This document shows, one piece after another, positions 40,290-49,501 of a stretch of DNA of 64,000 nt (the first letter of the stretch is position 1; the number at the start of each line of letters is the position of its first letter). A program made the translations under genes and the position numbers. Location of the stretch: positions 186,001 to 250,000 of the forward strand of contig NZ_WKKH01000001.1 of the NCBI RefSeq assembly GCF_009674725.1, read 5' to 3'. Origin of the DNA: Pedobacter petrophilus (GTDB lineage: Bacteria; Bacteroidota; Bacteroidia; Sphingobacteriales; Sphingobacteriaceae). The notes under the pieces were generated by a model. That model saw only the letters and a program-made list of their open reading frames with translations, did not search any database and had not been told where the DNA came from.

Positions 40290-40354
40290 GATATGAGATT
40301 TCAGATGTGAGACTGAGCGCGAATTTGTCTCCAATCTCATGTCTCCAATCTAGT
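40290..40354. repeat. Heptad array H6 between the two transketolase genes
   Basis: Left arm gatatga, gatttca, gatgtga, gactgag (40290-40317); right arm gtctcca, atctcat, gtctcca, atctagt (40327-40354), the same unit type on the opposite strand. The right arm ends at the base before the stop codon of the tkt N-half (40355). Confidence 0.75.
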
Positions 40355-41200
40355 TTAGTAATCTCCCAGAGTTTCTGGTAATTGTGCCAATGCTAAAGCT
40401 AACTGCTCATCGTTCGGTGCTGTACCGTGCCATTTGTGACTGCCCACCATATAATCTACACCGGCACCCATTTGCGTGCTCATTAAGTTTAAGATCGGTT
40501 TGCCTTTTCCAGTTAAAGTTTTAGCATAATGTAAGCCTTCAACAATGGCTTGCATATCATTACCATCAGTATTAATTACATGCCATCCGAAAGCTTCGAA
40601 TTTTGCCTGTAAATCATCCAAGGCCAATACTTTATTGGTAGGGCCATCAATTTGTTGTCCGTTATAATCAACAGAAGCAATTAAATGATCCACTTTGTTA
40701 AACGGAGCAAACATTGCTGCTTCCCAGTTTTGGCCTTCCTGTAATTCCCCATCACCTAATAAAGCAAAAATATGAGAATGATCACCATTTAGTTTTTTCG
40801 CTAAAGCTGCACCAATGGCAACGGATAGTCCTTGTCCTAATGAGCCAGATGCAATTCTTATTCCTGGTAAATGCTCATGTGTGGTTGGGTGACCTTGTAA
40901 CCTGGAACCCAACTTACGGAAGGTTGCCAATTCACTTTTGTCGAAATAGCCGGCGTGTGCCAATGTGCTATACCACACAGGAGAAATGTGTCCGTTCGAT
41001 AAGAAAAATAAATCTTCTCCGGCACCTTCCATTGTGAAATCTGTTTTGTGGTTCAATACTTCAAAATATAAGGCCGTAAAAAAATCTGTACATCCAAGCG
41101 AAGCGCCTGGGTGGCCAGATTGACATCCGTGAACCATTCTTACGATATCTCGTCTGACTTGCGAGGCAATATCTTCTAGCTCTTTAATTGTATGTTTCAT
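40355..41200 (-). CDS. Transketolase, N-terminal subunit
   Basis: 281 residues forming the TPP/Mg-binding half. Motifs: HGCQSGHPGASLGCTDFFTA, the phosphate-binding FFLSNGHISPVWYSTLAHAG, ASGSLGQGLSVAIGAALAKK, and the TPP motif GDGELQEGQNWEAAMFAPFN, then VDYNGQQIDG. It pairs with the C-terminal subunit encoded downstream. The first gene of the unit, with a -7 box 25 nt upstream of the ATG. Confidence 0.94.
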   Translation of the reverse strand: MKHTIKELEDIASQVRRDIVRMVHGCQSGHPGASLGCTDFFTALYFEVLNHKTDFTMEGAGEDLFFLSNGHISPVWYSTLAHAGYFDKSELATFRKLGSRLQGHPTTHEHLPGIRIASGSLGQGLSVAIGAALAKKLNGDHSHIFALLGDGELQEGQNWEAAMFAPFNKVDHLIASVDYNGQQIDGPTNKVLALDDLQAKFEAFGWHVINTDGNDMQAIVEGLHYAKTLTGKGKPILNLMSTQMGAGVDYMVGSHKWHGTAPNDEQLALALAQLPETLGDY

Positions 41201-41225
41201 TAAATACGAGGTTGTTGTTATATAG

Positions 41226-41233
41226 CAAAGTTA
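41226..41233 (-). promoter_or_regulatory. -7 box TAACTTTG for the transketolase genes
   Basis: The minus strand reads TAACTTTG, matching TAnnTTTG, 25 nt before the ATG at 41200. Confidence 0.5.
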
Positions 41234-41256
41234 ATATTTTACTTGCCATATCATAA

Positions 41257-41721
41257 TTAGTTATTGATTAAATCGAGTACTTGTTGTGTTGCATTTTTGG
41301 TATCAACTTTATTAATGATGTGAGCGATTTTTCCTTCTCCATCAATGATAAAAGTAGTACGGACAGTACCCATATATTTCTTTCCGTACATATTTTTTTC
41401 GGCCCAAACACCATAATCATTTACAATTTTCTGATCAGTATCTGCCAGCAAGGTAAAAGGCAGACTGTGCTTGGTTACAAATTTCTGGTGAGATTTTTCG
41501 TCATCAACACTTACACCTAAAACCACTATATCCTTCGCCTGTAAACCCTGATAATTGTCTCTGAAATCACAAGCTTCTGCCGTGCAACCCGGGGTATCAT
41601 CTTTCGGATAAAAATAGAGAACCACTGTTTTGCCCTTAAAATCGTTTAAGGATACTTCGTTTCCGCTTTGATCTTTAGCTATAATTGCAGGTGCCTGATC
41701 ACCTTCTGTTAATGTTGCCAT
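41257..41721 (-). CDS. bcp: Thioredoxin-dependent thiol peroxidase (bacterioferritin comigratory protein)
   Basis: 154 residues of the peroxiredoxin Bcp/PrxQ group, which reduces hydrogen and organic peroxides with electrons from thioredoxin. The peroxidatic cysteine is C46 in FYPKDDTPGCTAEACDFRD, with the resolving cysteine C51 five residues later, as in 2-Cys PrxQ. The length is typical for a cytoplasmic enzyme. It is upstream of the transketolase genes on the same strand but has a 56-bp gap containing their promoter, so it is probably separate. Confidence 0.94.
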   Translation of the reverse strand: MATLTEGDQAPAIIAKDQSGNEVSLNDFKGKTVVLYFYPKDDTPGCTAEACDFRDNYQGLQAKDIVVLGVSVDDEKSHQKFVTKHSLPFTLLADTDQKIVNDYGVWAEKNMYGKKYMGTVRTTFIIDGEGKIAHIINKVDTKNATQQVLDLINN

Positions 41722-41848
41722 ATATTAAAAATGATTGATTCAATTCTTTGTTTTTGCAAGTTAAACAGTTTATGTTATTATCGTGTTTATCTCTTATTAA
41801 ATATGACTTTGATTTGTTTTAGCAATATTTTATGACAAAATATCACAT

Positions 41849-43582
41849 TTATCTTGAAAATGAAATGTTATAATGCCTGGTATTTTCTTTTAGGTCTGTT
41901 ACGACCAATTCAAAATTGTGCTTTCCTGCTGATGTCCGCTCATCGAAACTGTGCCAAAGCGTAGCTGTTTTAGCATCGAATTCCATTAAAATCCATTTAC
42001 CATCCATATAGCCGTTAAAGCTTTTTATTCCCGATAGGTTATCGCTAATTCTAAAGGTCATTTTCGATAAGCCTGCCATACTTTTACCGTTTGTAATATT
42101 TACGGGTGTAATTCTTGGCGCAACGGTATCGGTAGCAATATAAAAAGTGCCGAAGTTTTTTGGCGTGGCTTTAACGTAGCCATTTTCATAAATACCACCT
42201 TGAGAAGATCCTCCGAGGCTCACAATTAAAGCCTTATTTCTTAGGTGCTCCGGAAGTTCATCCGCCTTGATCCATAAATTAAACCCAATATGCAGCGGGG
42301 TATACCGGTTATGGATCTGGTGCATAGCAGAATAGGCATTGCCTGCAGGTTGAGGTAGTTTTTTATAAACGAAATTCAAATCGTTATATAAGGTGCCTTG
42401 CGGGAAGATAACTTTGAGGTCTTCGTTATTGAATTCATTCACCTTCCCATAAGGGTAAATGCTTCCCGATGGAATTGTTGTTAACAAAACAGGTGCTGTT
42501 CCGGCGTTAACGGTGAATGGTAATGTCGATGAATTTCCCTTAGAATCGGTAATGATGTAGCGAAGCTGATGAGATGCACCATCATTAAAGTTGATTTTGC
42601 CGTTATTCACTAACCCACTGTAGATTTTTAACGGATTGCCAGGGTCTACAAAGCTTTTCTGAATGCTTCTTTTTGTATTTACGTAGGTTGGATAATCAAT
42701 ATGAGAATTGATCGCTTTGCTGTTTTCAAAGGCGAAACGTTCTAAAGCAGAGGTGTAAATTATTTTACCATCTAGCTCCAGCTGAATAGAATAGACACCA
42801 TTTGTTCCTGATAAACCATTATGGCGATCGGTAACTACAATTCCGAAACCAACTTCACCGGTTAAACTTACAGGTGCCGTTGCTTTATAATTTCCACTTG
42901 CTCCTGAAATGCCTATTGCCTGTTTTGACGTAGACTCATTAAAGGTTTTCCCATTTAAGCGATAAACATATAAACCATGAATAATTGGAGGAATGTTATC
43001 CGGGATATTAATGCCGAAAAATTGTGGGTTGATTGTTTCTTCGGTTTTTGTATCCCTGATTTCAAAGTGTAAATGCGGTCCGCCCGAACTACCGCGGTTA
43101 CCCGACCAGGCAATTACCTCGCCTTTGCGAACAGGAATTAAAGTTGCATCAGGGAACTCGTCAATTTCAAAAGTTTTCTTTTCATATTCTAAATTCTTTA
43201 CGATTGTTGCTATTTTCGGCGAAAAGCGTTGTAAGTGACCGTAAACAGTGGTAAATCCGTTGGGATGGTTAATGTAAAGCGCTTGCCCGAAGCCACTGTT
43301 CTGAACCCTTAGCCTGGATATATACCCATCTGCAACCGCGTAAACAGGATAGCCTTCGCGCTGGTTGGTCCTAAAATCTATTCCGGAGTGAAAGTGGTTG
43401 CCCCGAATTTCTCCAAATGATCCCGCCAGGGCAGGAGGAGTAATATCCAGCGGCTGCCTGAAATCTGTAATGGGATATTTGTTTGTGCTAAAAATCTGTT
43501 GCGCCTGAACGAAATGAGCGGTAATGGAAAAACAAACGACGAGAGAAACTTTAAATAGGTACAGGATCGGTTTTTTAATCAT
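41849..43582 (-). CDS. Secreted M23 family metallopeptidase
   Basis: 577 residues with a signal peptide ending near VQAQ (28). The M23 (LytM) domain lies at about 50-185, with zinc ligands H65 and D69 (HFHSGIDF) and H172, and H170 in GGPHLHFE; it should cut peptidoglycan peptides. The remaining 390 residues are beta-rich Ig-like repeats of no clear family, perhaps for wall or envelope binding. It starts 3 bp after the FAH-family gene stop, so the two are one operon. The catalytic motif sits close to the N-terminus, an arrangement typical of Bacteroidota M23 proteins. Confidence 0.88.
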   Translation of the reverse strand: MIKKPILYLFKVSLVVCFSITAHFVQAQQIFSTNKYPITDFRQPLDITPPALAGSFGEIRGNHFHSGIDFRTNQREGYPVYAVADGYISRLRVQNSGFGQALYINHPNGFTTVYGHLQRFSPKIATIVKNLEYEKKTFEIDEFPDATLIPVRKGEVIAWSGNRGSSGGPHLHFEIRDTKTEETINPQFFGINIPDNIPPIIHGLYVYRLNGKTFNESTSKQAIGISGASGNYKATAPVSLTGEVGFGIVVTDRHNGLSGTNGVYSIQLELDGKIIYTSALERFAFENSKAINSHIDYPTYVNTKRSIQKSFVDPGNPLKIYSGLVNNGKINFNDGASHQLRYIITDSKGNSSTLPFTVNAGTAPVLLTTIPSGSIYPYGKVNEFNNEDLKVIFPQGTLYNDLNFVYKKLPQPAGNAYSAMHQIHNRYTPLHIGFNLWIKADELPEHLRNKALIVSLGGSSQGGIYENGYVKATPKNFGTFYIATDTVAPRITPVNITNGKSMAGLSKMTFRISDNLSGIKSFNGYMDGKWILMEFDAKTATLWHSFDERTSAGKHNFELVVTDLKENTRHYNISFSR

Positions 43583-43585
43583 TCG

Positions 43586-44197
43586 TTATTTAACATCAAA
43601 ATTTAAAAGTTGTTTGCCTTCTAACCAGGCTTCTAATTTGTCTCCCTGATTCACCTTACCAACGCCGGCAGGCGTACCGGTGAAAATTAAGTCGCCTTTT
43701 TTTAAGGTAATATATTGAGAAACGAAACTGATAATCTTTTCAAAGGAGAACAGCAAATCATTGGTGTTTCCTTTTTGGCGCAATTCGTTATTGATTTTAA
43801 GCTCGAAATTTAACTTGTATAAATCTTCGAAGTCGCTTTTAGGTGAAAATAAACTTACTGGCGCAGAACTGTCAAATCCTTTTGCAAGTTCCCAGGGTAA
43901 ACCTTTTTCTTTGTGTTTAGTTTGAATATCGCGGGCGGTAAAGTCGATTCCAAGTCCGATCTCATCGTAATAATTTGCGGCAAATTTTTCAGCAATGTGT
44001 TTTCCTTCTTTGCAAACCTTTAAAACAACTTCAAGTTCGTAATGTACATCATCAGAAAAATCTGGAAGGTAGAAAGGTTTGTTGTCCTTCAACAACGCTG
44101 TATCAGGTTTCATGAAGATCACTGGTGTGGTTGGCACCGGATTGTTTAGTTCTTTTGCGTGTTCGGCATAATTTCTGCCTATTGCTATAATTTTCAT
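43586..44197 (-). CDS. Fumarylacetoacetate hydrolase family protein (YcgM-like)
   Basis: 203 residues covering the single-domain FAH fold. The metal-binding triad is in DVHYELEVVLKV (two glutamates) and GLGIDFTARDIQ (aspartate), and the end has LKKGDLIFTGTPAGVGKVNQ. Members act as acylpyruvate hydrolases or oxaloacetate decarboxylases in the cytoplasm; the substrate here cannot be set from sequence. The first gene of a two-gene unit with the M23 peptidase, a pairing with no obvious metabolic logic. Confidence 0.88.
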   Translation of the reverse strand: MKIIAIGRNYAEHAKELNNPVPTTPVIFMKPDTALLKDNKPFYLPDFSDDVHYELEVVLKVCKEGKHIAEKFAANYYDEIGLGIDFTARDIQTKHKEKGLPWELAKGFDSSAPVSLFSPKSDFEDLYKLNFELKINNELRQKGNTNDLLFSFEKIISFVSQYITLKKGDLIFTGTPAGVGKVNQGDKLEAWLEGKQLLNFDVK

Positions 44198-44269
44198 TTT
44201 TTAAATATCTAAGTAAAAGAAGGGATGAAGATCGCTCAAACCTCTCCAAAAATAGAAAAGAAAATGATT

Positions 44270-44803
44270 TTATAAAACTGAGATTCGCTTTACCTGGCTT
44301 TCTGAACCAGCCATTACGCGTAAAAAATAGATGCCGGCATTTAAGCGGCTTGGAATAGTGAAGCTTTTGGTTTGCTCACCTGCATTGAGGCGTTCGTTTG
44401 AAAGTGTTACCACCTCGTTTCCGAGTAAATCGATAATTTTGATTGTGGTTTGAGTGCCATCTTTAGCAATCGACAAGATAATGTTCAACTGATCTTCGAC
44501 CGGATTAGGATAAATTTTTAAAATGGTAAGCAATTTATCTTTACTTGCCGCAATGTTTGGCGATTTGGTAACAGTAGAATAAGTATTAAACGTTCCAGAA
44601 TATCCGAGTGTACCAAACATGGGTTTGTAGGGTTCGATATTTGCCTTAATCTCCGGAATTTTAGTTGTTTTTTTAGTTCTATTCTTTAAGCTAATGTGAA
44701 CACTATCAGCTTCTTGCGACCAGGAATTTAGACCACACAATAACACTATGCACAATGCGCATAGAAATTTTGTGAGTAGCATTATCCTAGTGTAGAGTTT
44801 CAT
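44270..44803 (-). CDS. Secreted protein with type IX secretion C-terminal sorting domain
   Basis: 177 residues from the ATG at 44803, supported by a -7 box 13 nt upstream; an internal ATG at 44782 is also possible. A signal peptide (to about SWSQ) precedes a short basic and disordered region, then a type A T9SS sorting domain (about 95-177: ILKIYPNPVEDQLNIILSIA, IKIIDLLGNEVV, LNAGIYFLRVMAG). It should be exported through the Sec and type IX routes to the surface. The passenger part is very small and has no recognised domain, so this is almost a bare sorting domain. PorT, part of that export route, is encoded at 58.6 kb. Confidence 0.85.
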   Translation of the reverse strand: MKLYTRIMLLTKFLCALCIVLLCGLNSWSQEADSVHISLKNRTKKTTKIPEIKANIEPYKPMFGTLGYSGTFNTYSTVTKSPNIAASKDKLLTILKIYPNPVEDQLNIILSIAKDGTQTTIKIIDLLGNEVVTLSNERLNAGEQTKSFTIPSRLNAGIYFLRVMAGSESQVKRISVL

Positions 44804-44816
44804 CAAATTGGTAAAG

Positions 44817-44824
44817 CAAATGTA
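44817..44824 (-). promoter_or_regulatory. -7 box TACATTTG for the T9SS cargo gene
   Basis: The minus strand reads TACATTTG, matching TAnnTTTG, 13 nt before the ATG at 44803. It favours that start over the upstream TTG. Confidence 0.45.
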
Positions 44825-44953
44825 TTAATTTTAAACAAAGAAATTAAAGATTTTGTTTAAAAGCCATAATTTAACACAATTTAACAATAATAATTGTTTT
44901 TCATCGTGTTAAAAATACACAATAATTTGGTTGTTAATTTGTTATACATAGTT

Positions 44954-44961
44954 TACTTTTG
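44954..44961 (+). promoter_or_regulatory. -7 box TACTTTTG for kup
   Basis: TACTTTTG matches TAnnTTTG, 20 nt before the GTG start of kup. Confidence 0.55.
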
Positions 44962-44981
44962 CCGCACTAAAAAAATATAAA

Positions 44982-46961
44982 GTGTCAAATCATAAAAATG
45001 TTAATGCATTAACCGCCGGTGGGGTACTGATTAGTTTAGGAATCGTGTTTGGAGATATTGGTACATCACCACTCTATACACTGAACGCGATCTTCAAAAT
45101 TATTTTAGGTGTAAAAAAAGGCATAATCACCAATCCAGGCGCAATAACACCCGATGTTGTTTTAGGCGTACTTTCCTGTATTATATGGACACTGACGCTC
45201 CAAACCACCATTAAATACGTTATTATCACTTTAAGGGCCGATAATAAAGGGGAGGGTGGAATTTTTTCACTGTTCTCTTTAGTTAGAAAAAAAGCCAAAT
45301 GGCTGGTTGTACCTGCTATTATTGGCGGCTGTGCCCTCCTTGCCGATGGAATTATTACCCCCAGCATTACCGTTACTTCGGCAATTGAAGGGTTAACAAG
45401 TAAGTTTGATGTTCCTGTTATCCCTATCGTATTAACCATTTTAACCATGCTGTTTATCATACAGCAATTTGGAACCAACCTGGTAGGGAAACTTTTTGGG
45501 CCTGTAATGTTCGTTTGGTTTGGTATTCTGGGGATTCTCGGAATCCTGTTTATCGTAAAGGATTTAAGTATTTTAAGGGCATTAAATCCATATTATGCCA
45601 TTCACTTGTTGGTTACCAATCACAATGCATTTTACATTCTTGGTGGTGTTTTTCTTTGTACCACGGGTGCCGAAGCTTTGTATTCAGATTTAGGGCACTG
45701 TGGAAGGAACAACATCCGGATCAGCTGGATCTTTGTAAAACTGACTCTAATCCTGAATTATTTAGGTCAGGGGGTATGGATTCTTCAAAACTCTGGTCAC
45801 TTTTTGCCAGGTGCGAAAATGAATCCGTTTTTTATGATTGTACCAGATCAATTCCAGATTGGAATGGTTATCCTGGCAACAATGGCAGCTATTATCGCTT
45901 CACAGGCATTGATCAGTGGTTCATTTACATTAATTTCAGAGGCTGTAAGGCTAAACCTTTGGCCGAAAATCAGAATTGTTTATCCAACAGTTTCTAAAGG
46001 CCAGTTATACGTGCCATCTATCAACTGGATGTTGTGGATAGGCTGCTGCGGTATTGTGCTCTTGTTTAAAGAGTCAGAGAGAATGGATGCTGCCTATGGG
46101 TTATCAATTACCATAGCGATGTTAATGACCACAATTTTAGTGAGTTTTTATCTGCGCAGCAGAAGGTTCCCGAAATATTCGATTTTAATTTTCTTTGTTA
46201 CCTATATTATTATTGAAGGAACATTCCTGGTGAGTAATTTAACCAAATTTGTTCATGGCGGTTGGGTTACGGTATTAATTGGTTCGCTGTTATTTACCAT
46301 TATGTGGAGCTGGTTTGTGGCCAGGAAGATTAAAAATCGCTTCGTTAAATACGTAGAGATCGAAGACTACTATCAAATTTTAAGTGAGTTAAGTAGTGAT
46401 GAATCCGTTCCAAAGTACTCTTCACAGCTGGTTTATTTAACCAGTGCCAACTTCAAAACGGAGATAGAATCTAAAATAATTTATTCCATTATACAAAAAG
46501 AACCGAAGCGCGCTGATGTGTATTGGTTGGTTCATGTTGATGTAATGGATGAACCTTACACACTGGATTATAAAGTAGAATTCTTAATTCCTGGTAAGTT
46601 GATTAGAATTGATTTCAGGTTAGGTTTCAGAATTGAACAACGCGTTAATTTGCTTTACCGTAAAGTAGTTGAAGAATTGGTAAAAAATGGAGAAATAGAT
46701 ATTACCAGTCAATACACCTCGCTAAATAAACATAAAATTGCAGGCGACTTCAGGTTTGTGTTGTTAGAAAAACACTTGTCTAAATTTACCAAACTGAGTT
46801 TCTACGAGCGTCAGATTATGGATTACTACTTCATTTTGAAAAAATTGAGTTTATCTGAAGAAAGAAGTTTTGGCCTGGATAGCAGTTATGTAGATGTAGA
46901 AAAGGTGCCATTAATTTTCGTAACACCAGATGATATTGAACTGAATAGATTAGCGGTGTAA
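44982..46961 (+). CDS. kup: KUP/HAK/KT family potassium uptake protein
   Basis: 659 residues from a GTG start (GTGTCAAATCAT) 20 nt after the -7 box. Twelve membrane helices lie in the first 450 residues, with the family signature GIVFGDIGTSPLYTL (20-35) and GALALYSD-like TTGAEALYSDLGHCGR; the C-terminal 200 residues are cytoplasmic. It takes up potassium by proton symport. Its stop overlaps the start of a tiny downstream membrane protein (TAATG), the only gene in the same transcript before a strong terminator. Confidence 0.95.
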   Translation: MSNHKNVNALTAGGVLISLGIVFGDIGTSPLYTLNAIFKIILGVKKGIITNPGAITPDVVLGVLSCIIWTLTLQTTIKYVIITLRADNKGEGGIFSLFSLVRKKAKWLVVPAIIGGCALLADGIITPSITVTSAIEGLTSKFDVPVIPIVLTILTMLFIIQQFGTNLVGKLFGPVMFVWFGILGILGILFIVKDLSILRALNPYYAIHLLVTNHNAFYILGGVFLCTTGAEALYSDLGHCGRNNIRISWIFVKLTLILNYLGQGVWILQNSGHFLPGAKMNPFFMIVPDQFQIGMVILATMAAIIASQALISGSFTLISEAVRLNLWPKIRIVYPTVSKGQLYVPSINWMLWIGCCGIVLLFKESERMDAAYGLSITIAMLMTTILVSFYLRSRRFPKYSILIFFVTYIIIEGTFLVSNLTKFVHGGWVTVLIGSLLFTIMWSWFVARKIKNRFVKYVEIEDYYQILSELSSDESVPKYSSQLVYLTSANFKTEIESKIIYSIIQKEPKRADVYWLVHVDVMDEPYTLDYKVEFLIPGKLIRIDFRLGFRIEQRVNLLYRKVVEELVKNGEIDITSQYTSLNKHKIAGDFRFVLLEKHLSKFTKLSFYERQIMDYYFILKKLSLSEERSFGLDSSYVDVEKVPLIFVTPDDIELNRLAV

Positions 46962-47113
46962 TGCTTAGAAACCTATTAATTGTATTTGCTATCTTATTGT
47001 TCATTGCCGGGCCGGCGGCAAAGATAAACGGTTTGGCACATAGTGAATACTATCTTATCCTTTCCGGAATCGGATTGGTTATCCTGACTGTCTTCGCATT
47101 TAAGAAGCGATAA
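46961..47113 (+). CDS. 50-residue membrane protein coupled to kup
   Basis: ATG at 46961 overlaps the kup stop (TAATG) and the frame ends at a TAA at 47111-47113, 18 bp before a terminator. The 50 residues form two hydrophobic helices (about 4-19, NLLIVFAILLFIAG; and 30-47, YYLILSGIGLVILTVFAF) joined by a short polar loop (AKINGLAHSE) and end in KKR, which suggests both ends face the cytoplasm. The start/stop overlap, the good membrane pattern and the terminator right after argue it is real. It may be a small partner of the potassium transporter, by analogy with KdpF-like peptides; that is inference. Confidence 0.7.
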   Translation: MLRNLLIVFAILLFIAGPAAKINGLAHSEYYLILSGIGLVILTVFAFKKR

Positions 47114-47130
47114 GAATACAGCAAATACAT

Positions 47131-47173
47131 AAAAAAAACCTCAGTTCATGTTTAATAGAACTGAGGTTTTTTT
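47131..47173 (+). terminator. Strong terminator after kup and its small partner
   Basis: AAAAAACCTCAGTTC and GAACTGAGGTTTTTT form a perfect 15-bp stem with a 10-nt loop and flanking A and T runs; it can work in both directions. Confidence 0.9.
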
Positions 47174-47288
47174 ATATAGTGGATTTTACTTTATGCCAGC
47201 ACTTATCTTATTTATTAGTGGATGTGTTGATCAGGCGATAACGGGAACATAATACTATTGTTTGAGCCCACACCCGGCCGCTAGTCAT

Positions 47289-49238
47289 TTAACCTTCTGG
47301 GTGGGCCAGTTTACTGTGTCTGTAGCCATAGGCGAAATACACCACCAAACCAATTACCAGCCAGATTCCGAAACCAATCCAATTGGAAATCCCGAGCTCA
47401 CACATCATGTATAAACAACTGATTAAGCCTAAAACAGGAATTAGGGATAGGTTTTTAGTTACGCAGTAATAGGAGATCATCACACAGATAATCAGAAAAA
47501 TCCACATGGGTATTTTGTGTTTAAACAGGCTCCAGCCACTTTCATATTTCTTTTCAAAAGAAACTTTTGACGCTGAAATAAATTGTTCATAACGATCGCC
47601 TGGCAAAGCACTTAAGTAAGATTCTGCATCTACTTTCTCTGCAAGCATAATCTGTGGCGTAGCATTTTTAACAATTTCCTCTTTAACTATTTTTAGCTCT
47701 TCACCATTTAATGACGTAACAAAATTTACGGTCGTCACTATTCTCGGTGAATTAAAAAAGAATGCTTTTGTTTCTTTTTCATATTGTGTAAAAGCAAAAG
47801 CCAGGGCAGCGATAAATGCGATTGGTACGATGAATTTGCTGTTTGCGTAAGGGATTTTGAATTTTCCACGTTGTACATCCGGACGGTTCTGTAATACCAA
47901 TACACCTGCGCAAACCAAAACAAAAGCGAACAAAGTACCGATGGAGCAAAGGTCGGTTACAATGGTAAGGTTCATGAAAAGCGAAGGAATCGCCACCACG
48001 AAACCAACTACAATGGTTGCAAATGAAGGAGTTTTGTATTTCGGATGAATCTTTGAAAATGATTTTGGCAGTAAGCCATCCCGGCTCATGCTCATCCAGA
48101 TACGGGGCTGGCCCATTTGGAAAACCAACAATACACTGGCCATGGCGAAAACCGCACTAACTGCGATAATTCCGCTCATTAACTTTAAATCAATCTGATC
48201 AAAAACAAAGGCTAAAGGATCGCCAACGGCTAGAGTATCAGATTTTACAATTCCGGTTAAAACCAGGGCAATTGCAACATATAAAACAGTACAAATAATA
48301 ATTGCCCACATCATCCCGCGAGGTAAATCACGCTGAGGATTTTTACATTCTTCTGCGGTAGTAGAAATTGCATCGAAGCCAATGTAAGCGAAGAATACCG
48401 CTGAAACCCCTTTTAAAATGCCAGATACACCATTCGGCGCAAATGGATTCCAGTTTCTGGTATCCACATAAAATATTCCAACCGCTAAAACCAGCATAAT
48501 AACCGCAAGCTTAACAACTACCATGGCATTGCTGGCATTTCTACTTTCTTTCATTCCACGGTAAATTAACCAGGTAATTAAGGTAATAATGCCGAGTGCA
48601 GGAATATCTGCTACAATATGGAAACTACCAATTTTTGGAGCAGTTAGCCAGGCATTATTTGCTAAAGCAGTGGCAGAATCGAGGTCGTTAAGGTTTTTAC
48701 CGGCTGCAAGTAAAGCTTCTGCATGTTTGTTGCCATTATAAGCACTTAGGTAATCCATAGTGGCCCAATCCGGAATATGAATTCCATTGATGCCGAGAAA
48801 AGGAATTTTTATGGAAGACATTAGCCCCGTAAAATAATCAGACCAGGAAATGGCCACCGTAATGTTCCCGATAGAATACTCCATAATTAGCGACCAGCCA
48901 ATAATCCAGGCCACCAATTCGCCAAAAGCAACATAAGAGTAAGTATATGCGCTTCCCGAAACCGGAACCATAGAGGCGAACTCTGCGTAGGCAAAAGCGG
49001 CAAAACTACAAGCCACTGCTGTAAATATAAAAAGGAAAATTACGGCTGGTCCGCCGTCTGCACTGGCTTTACCAATTGTGCTAAAAATTCCGGCGCCGAT
49101 AATGGCCGCAATACCGAAAGCAGTTAAATCGCGTACGCCAAGTGTTTTGTGAAGTGTATTTTCATGATCTCCATAGCCGCCTGCCGCATCTTTTAATATC
49201 TTTGAAATAGATTTCTTCCTGAATAGCTTTTCGAACAT
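47289..49238 (-). CDS. APC superfamily cationic amino-acid permease with large loop insertions
   Basis: 649 residues, about 150 more than typical bacterial YfnA/CAT-type permeases. The start is a standard APC core (LTAFGIAAIIGAGIFSTIGK, then GPAVIFLFIFTAVACSFAAF) and the PRDGLL-like SRDGLLPKSFSKIHPKYKTP loop is present. Two stretches do not fit the usual helix pattern: residues about 140-205, a polar loop between helices, and about 490-575, a polar, partly helical segment (VNFVTSLNGEELKIVKEEIV) between two C-terminal membrane helices. It is probably an amino-acid importer or exchanger in the inner membrane; the specificity is not clear. A single-gene unit. Confidence 0.9.
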   Translation of the reverse strand: MFEKLFRKKSISKILKDAAGGYGDHENTLHKTLGVRDLTAFGIAAIIGAGIFSTIGKASADGGPAVIFLFIFTAVACSFAAFAYAEFASMVPVSGSAYTYSYVAFGELVAWIIGWSLIMEYSIGNITVAISWSDYFTGLMSSIKIPFLGINGIHIPDWATMDYLSAYNGNKHAEALLAAGKNLNDLDSATALANNAWLTAPKIGSFHIVADIPALGIITLITWLIYRGMKESRNASNAMVVVKLAVIMLVLAVGIFYVDTRNWNPFAPNGVSGILKGVSAVFFAYIGFDAISTTAEECKNPQRDLPRGMMWAIIICTVLYVAIALVLTGIVKSDTLAVGDPLAFVFDQIDLKLMSGIIAVSAVFAMASVLLVFQMGQPRIWMSMSRDGLLPKSFSKIHPKYKTPSFATIVVGFVVAIPSLFMNLTIVTDLCSIGTLFAFVLVCAGVLVLQNRPDVQRGKFKIPYANSKFIVPIAFIAALAFAFTQYEKETKAFFFNSPRIVTTVNFVTSLNGEELKIVKEEIVKNATPQIMLAEKVDAESYLSALPGDRYEQFISASKVSFEKKYESGWSLFKHKIPMWIFLIICVMISYYCVTKNLSLIPVLGLISCLYMMCELGISNWIGFGIWLVIGLVVYFAYGYRHSKLAHPEG

Positions 49239-49436
49239 CTTAGTTTGCTTGTAGTATTCCTCAAACTTAAAAAAATATCAGTTAAAAACGTTTAAAGCAA
49301 CATATAAATTTCGATACAGCATAAACTTGGCCTTCCATCTCATACTAAATAATAGCTGGATTGTCACAAAAAACAAAAAATGTCAAGGGAAAGTGTTTGT
49401 TTCATTGTCAGGTTTTATTAGCTCTTCTAAAAAGTT

Positions 49437-49444
49437 TATTTTTG
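49437..49444 (+). promoter_or_regulatory. -7 box TATTTTTG for the MFS transporter
   Basis: TATTTTTG matches TAnnTTTG, 57 nt before the ATG at 49502. Confidence 0.4.
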
Positions 49445-49501
49445 CCGTCCTTATCATCAGGCTACCCTATACAGCCTGTTTCTATTTTTTAAAATTTTGT
49501 A

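Noticed and set aside
39271..41200. Transketolase appearing broken into two pieces
   Set aside because: Both halves are complete domains with their own start codons and a non-coding gap. This split form is normal in Bacteroidota, so it is not a pseudogene.
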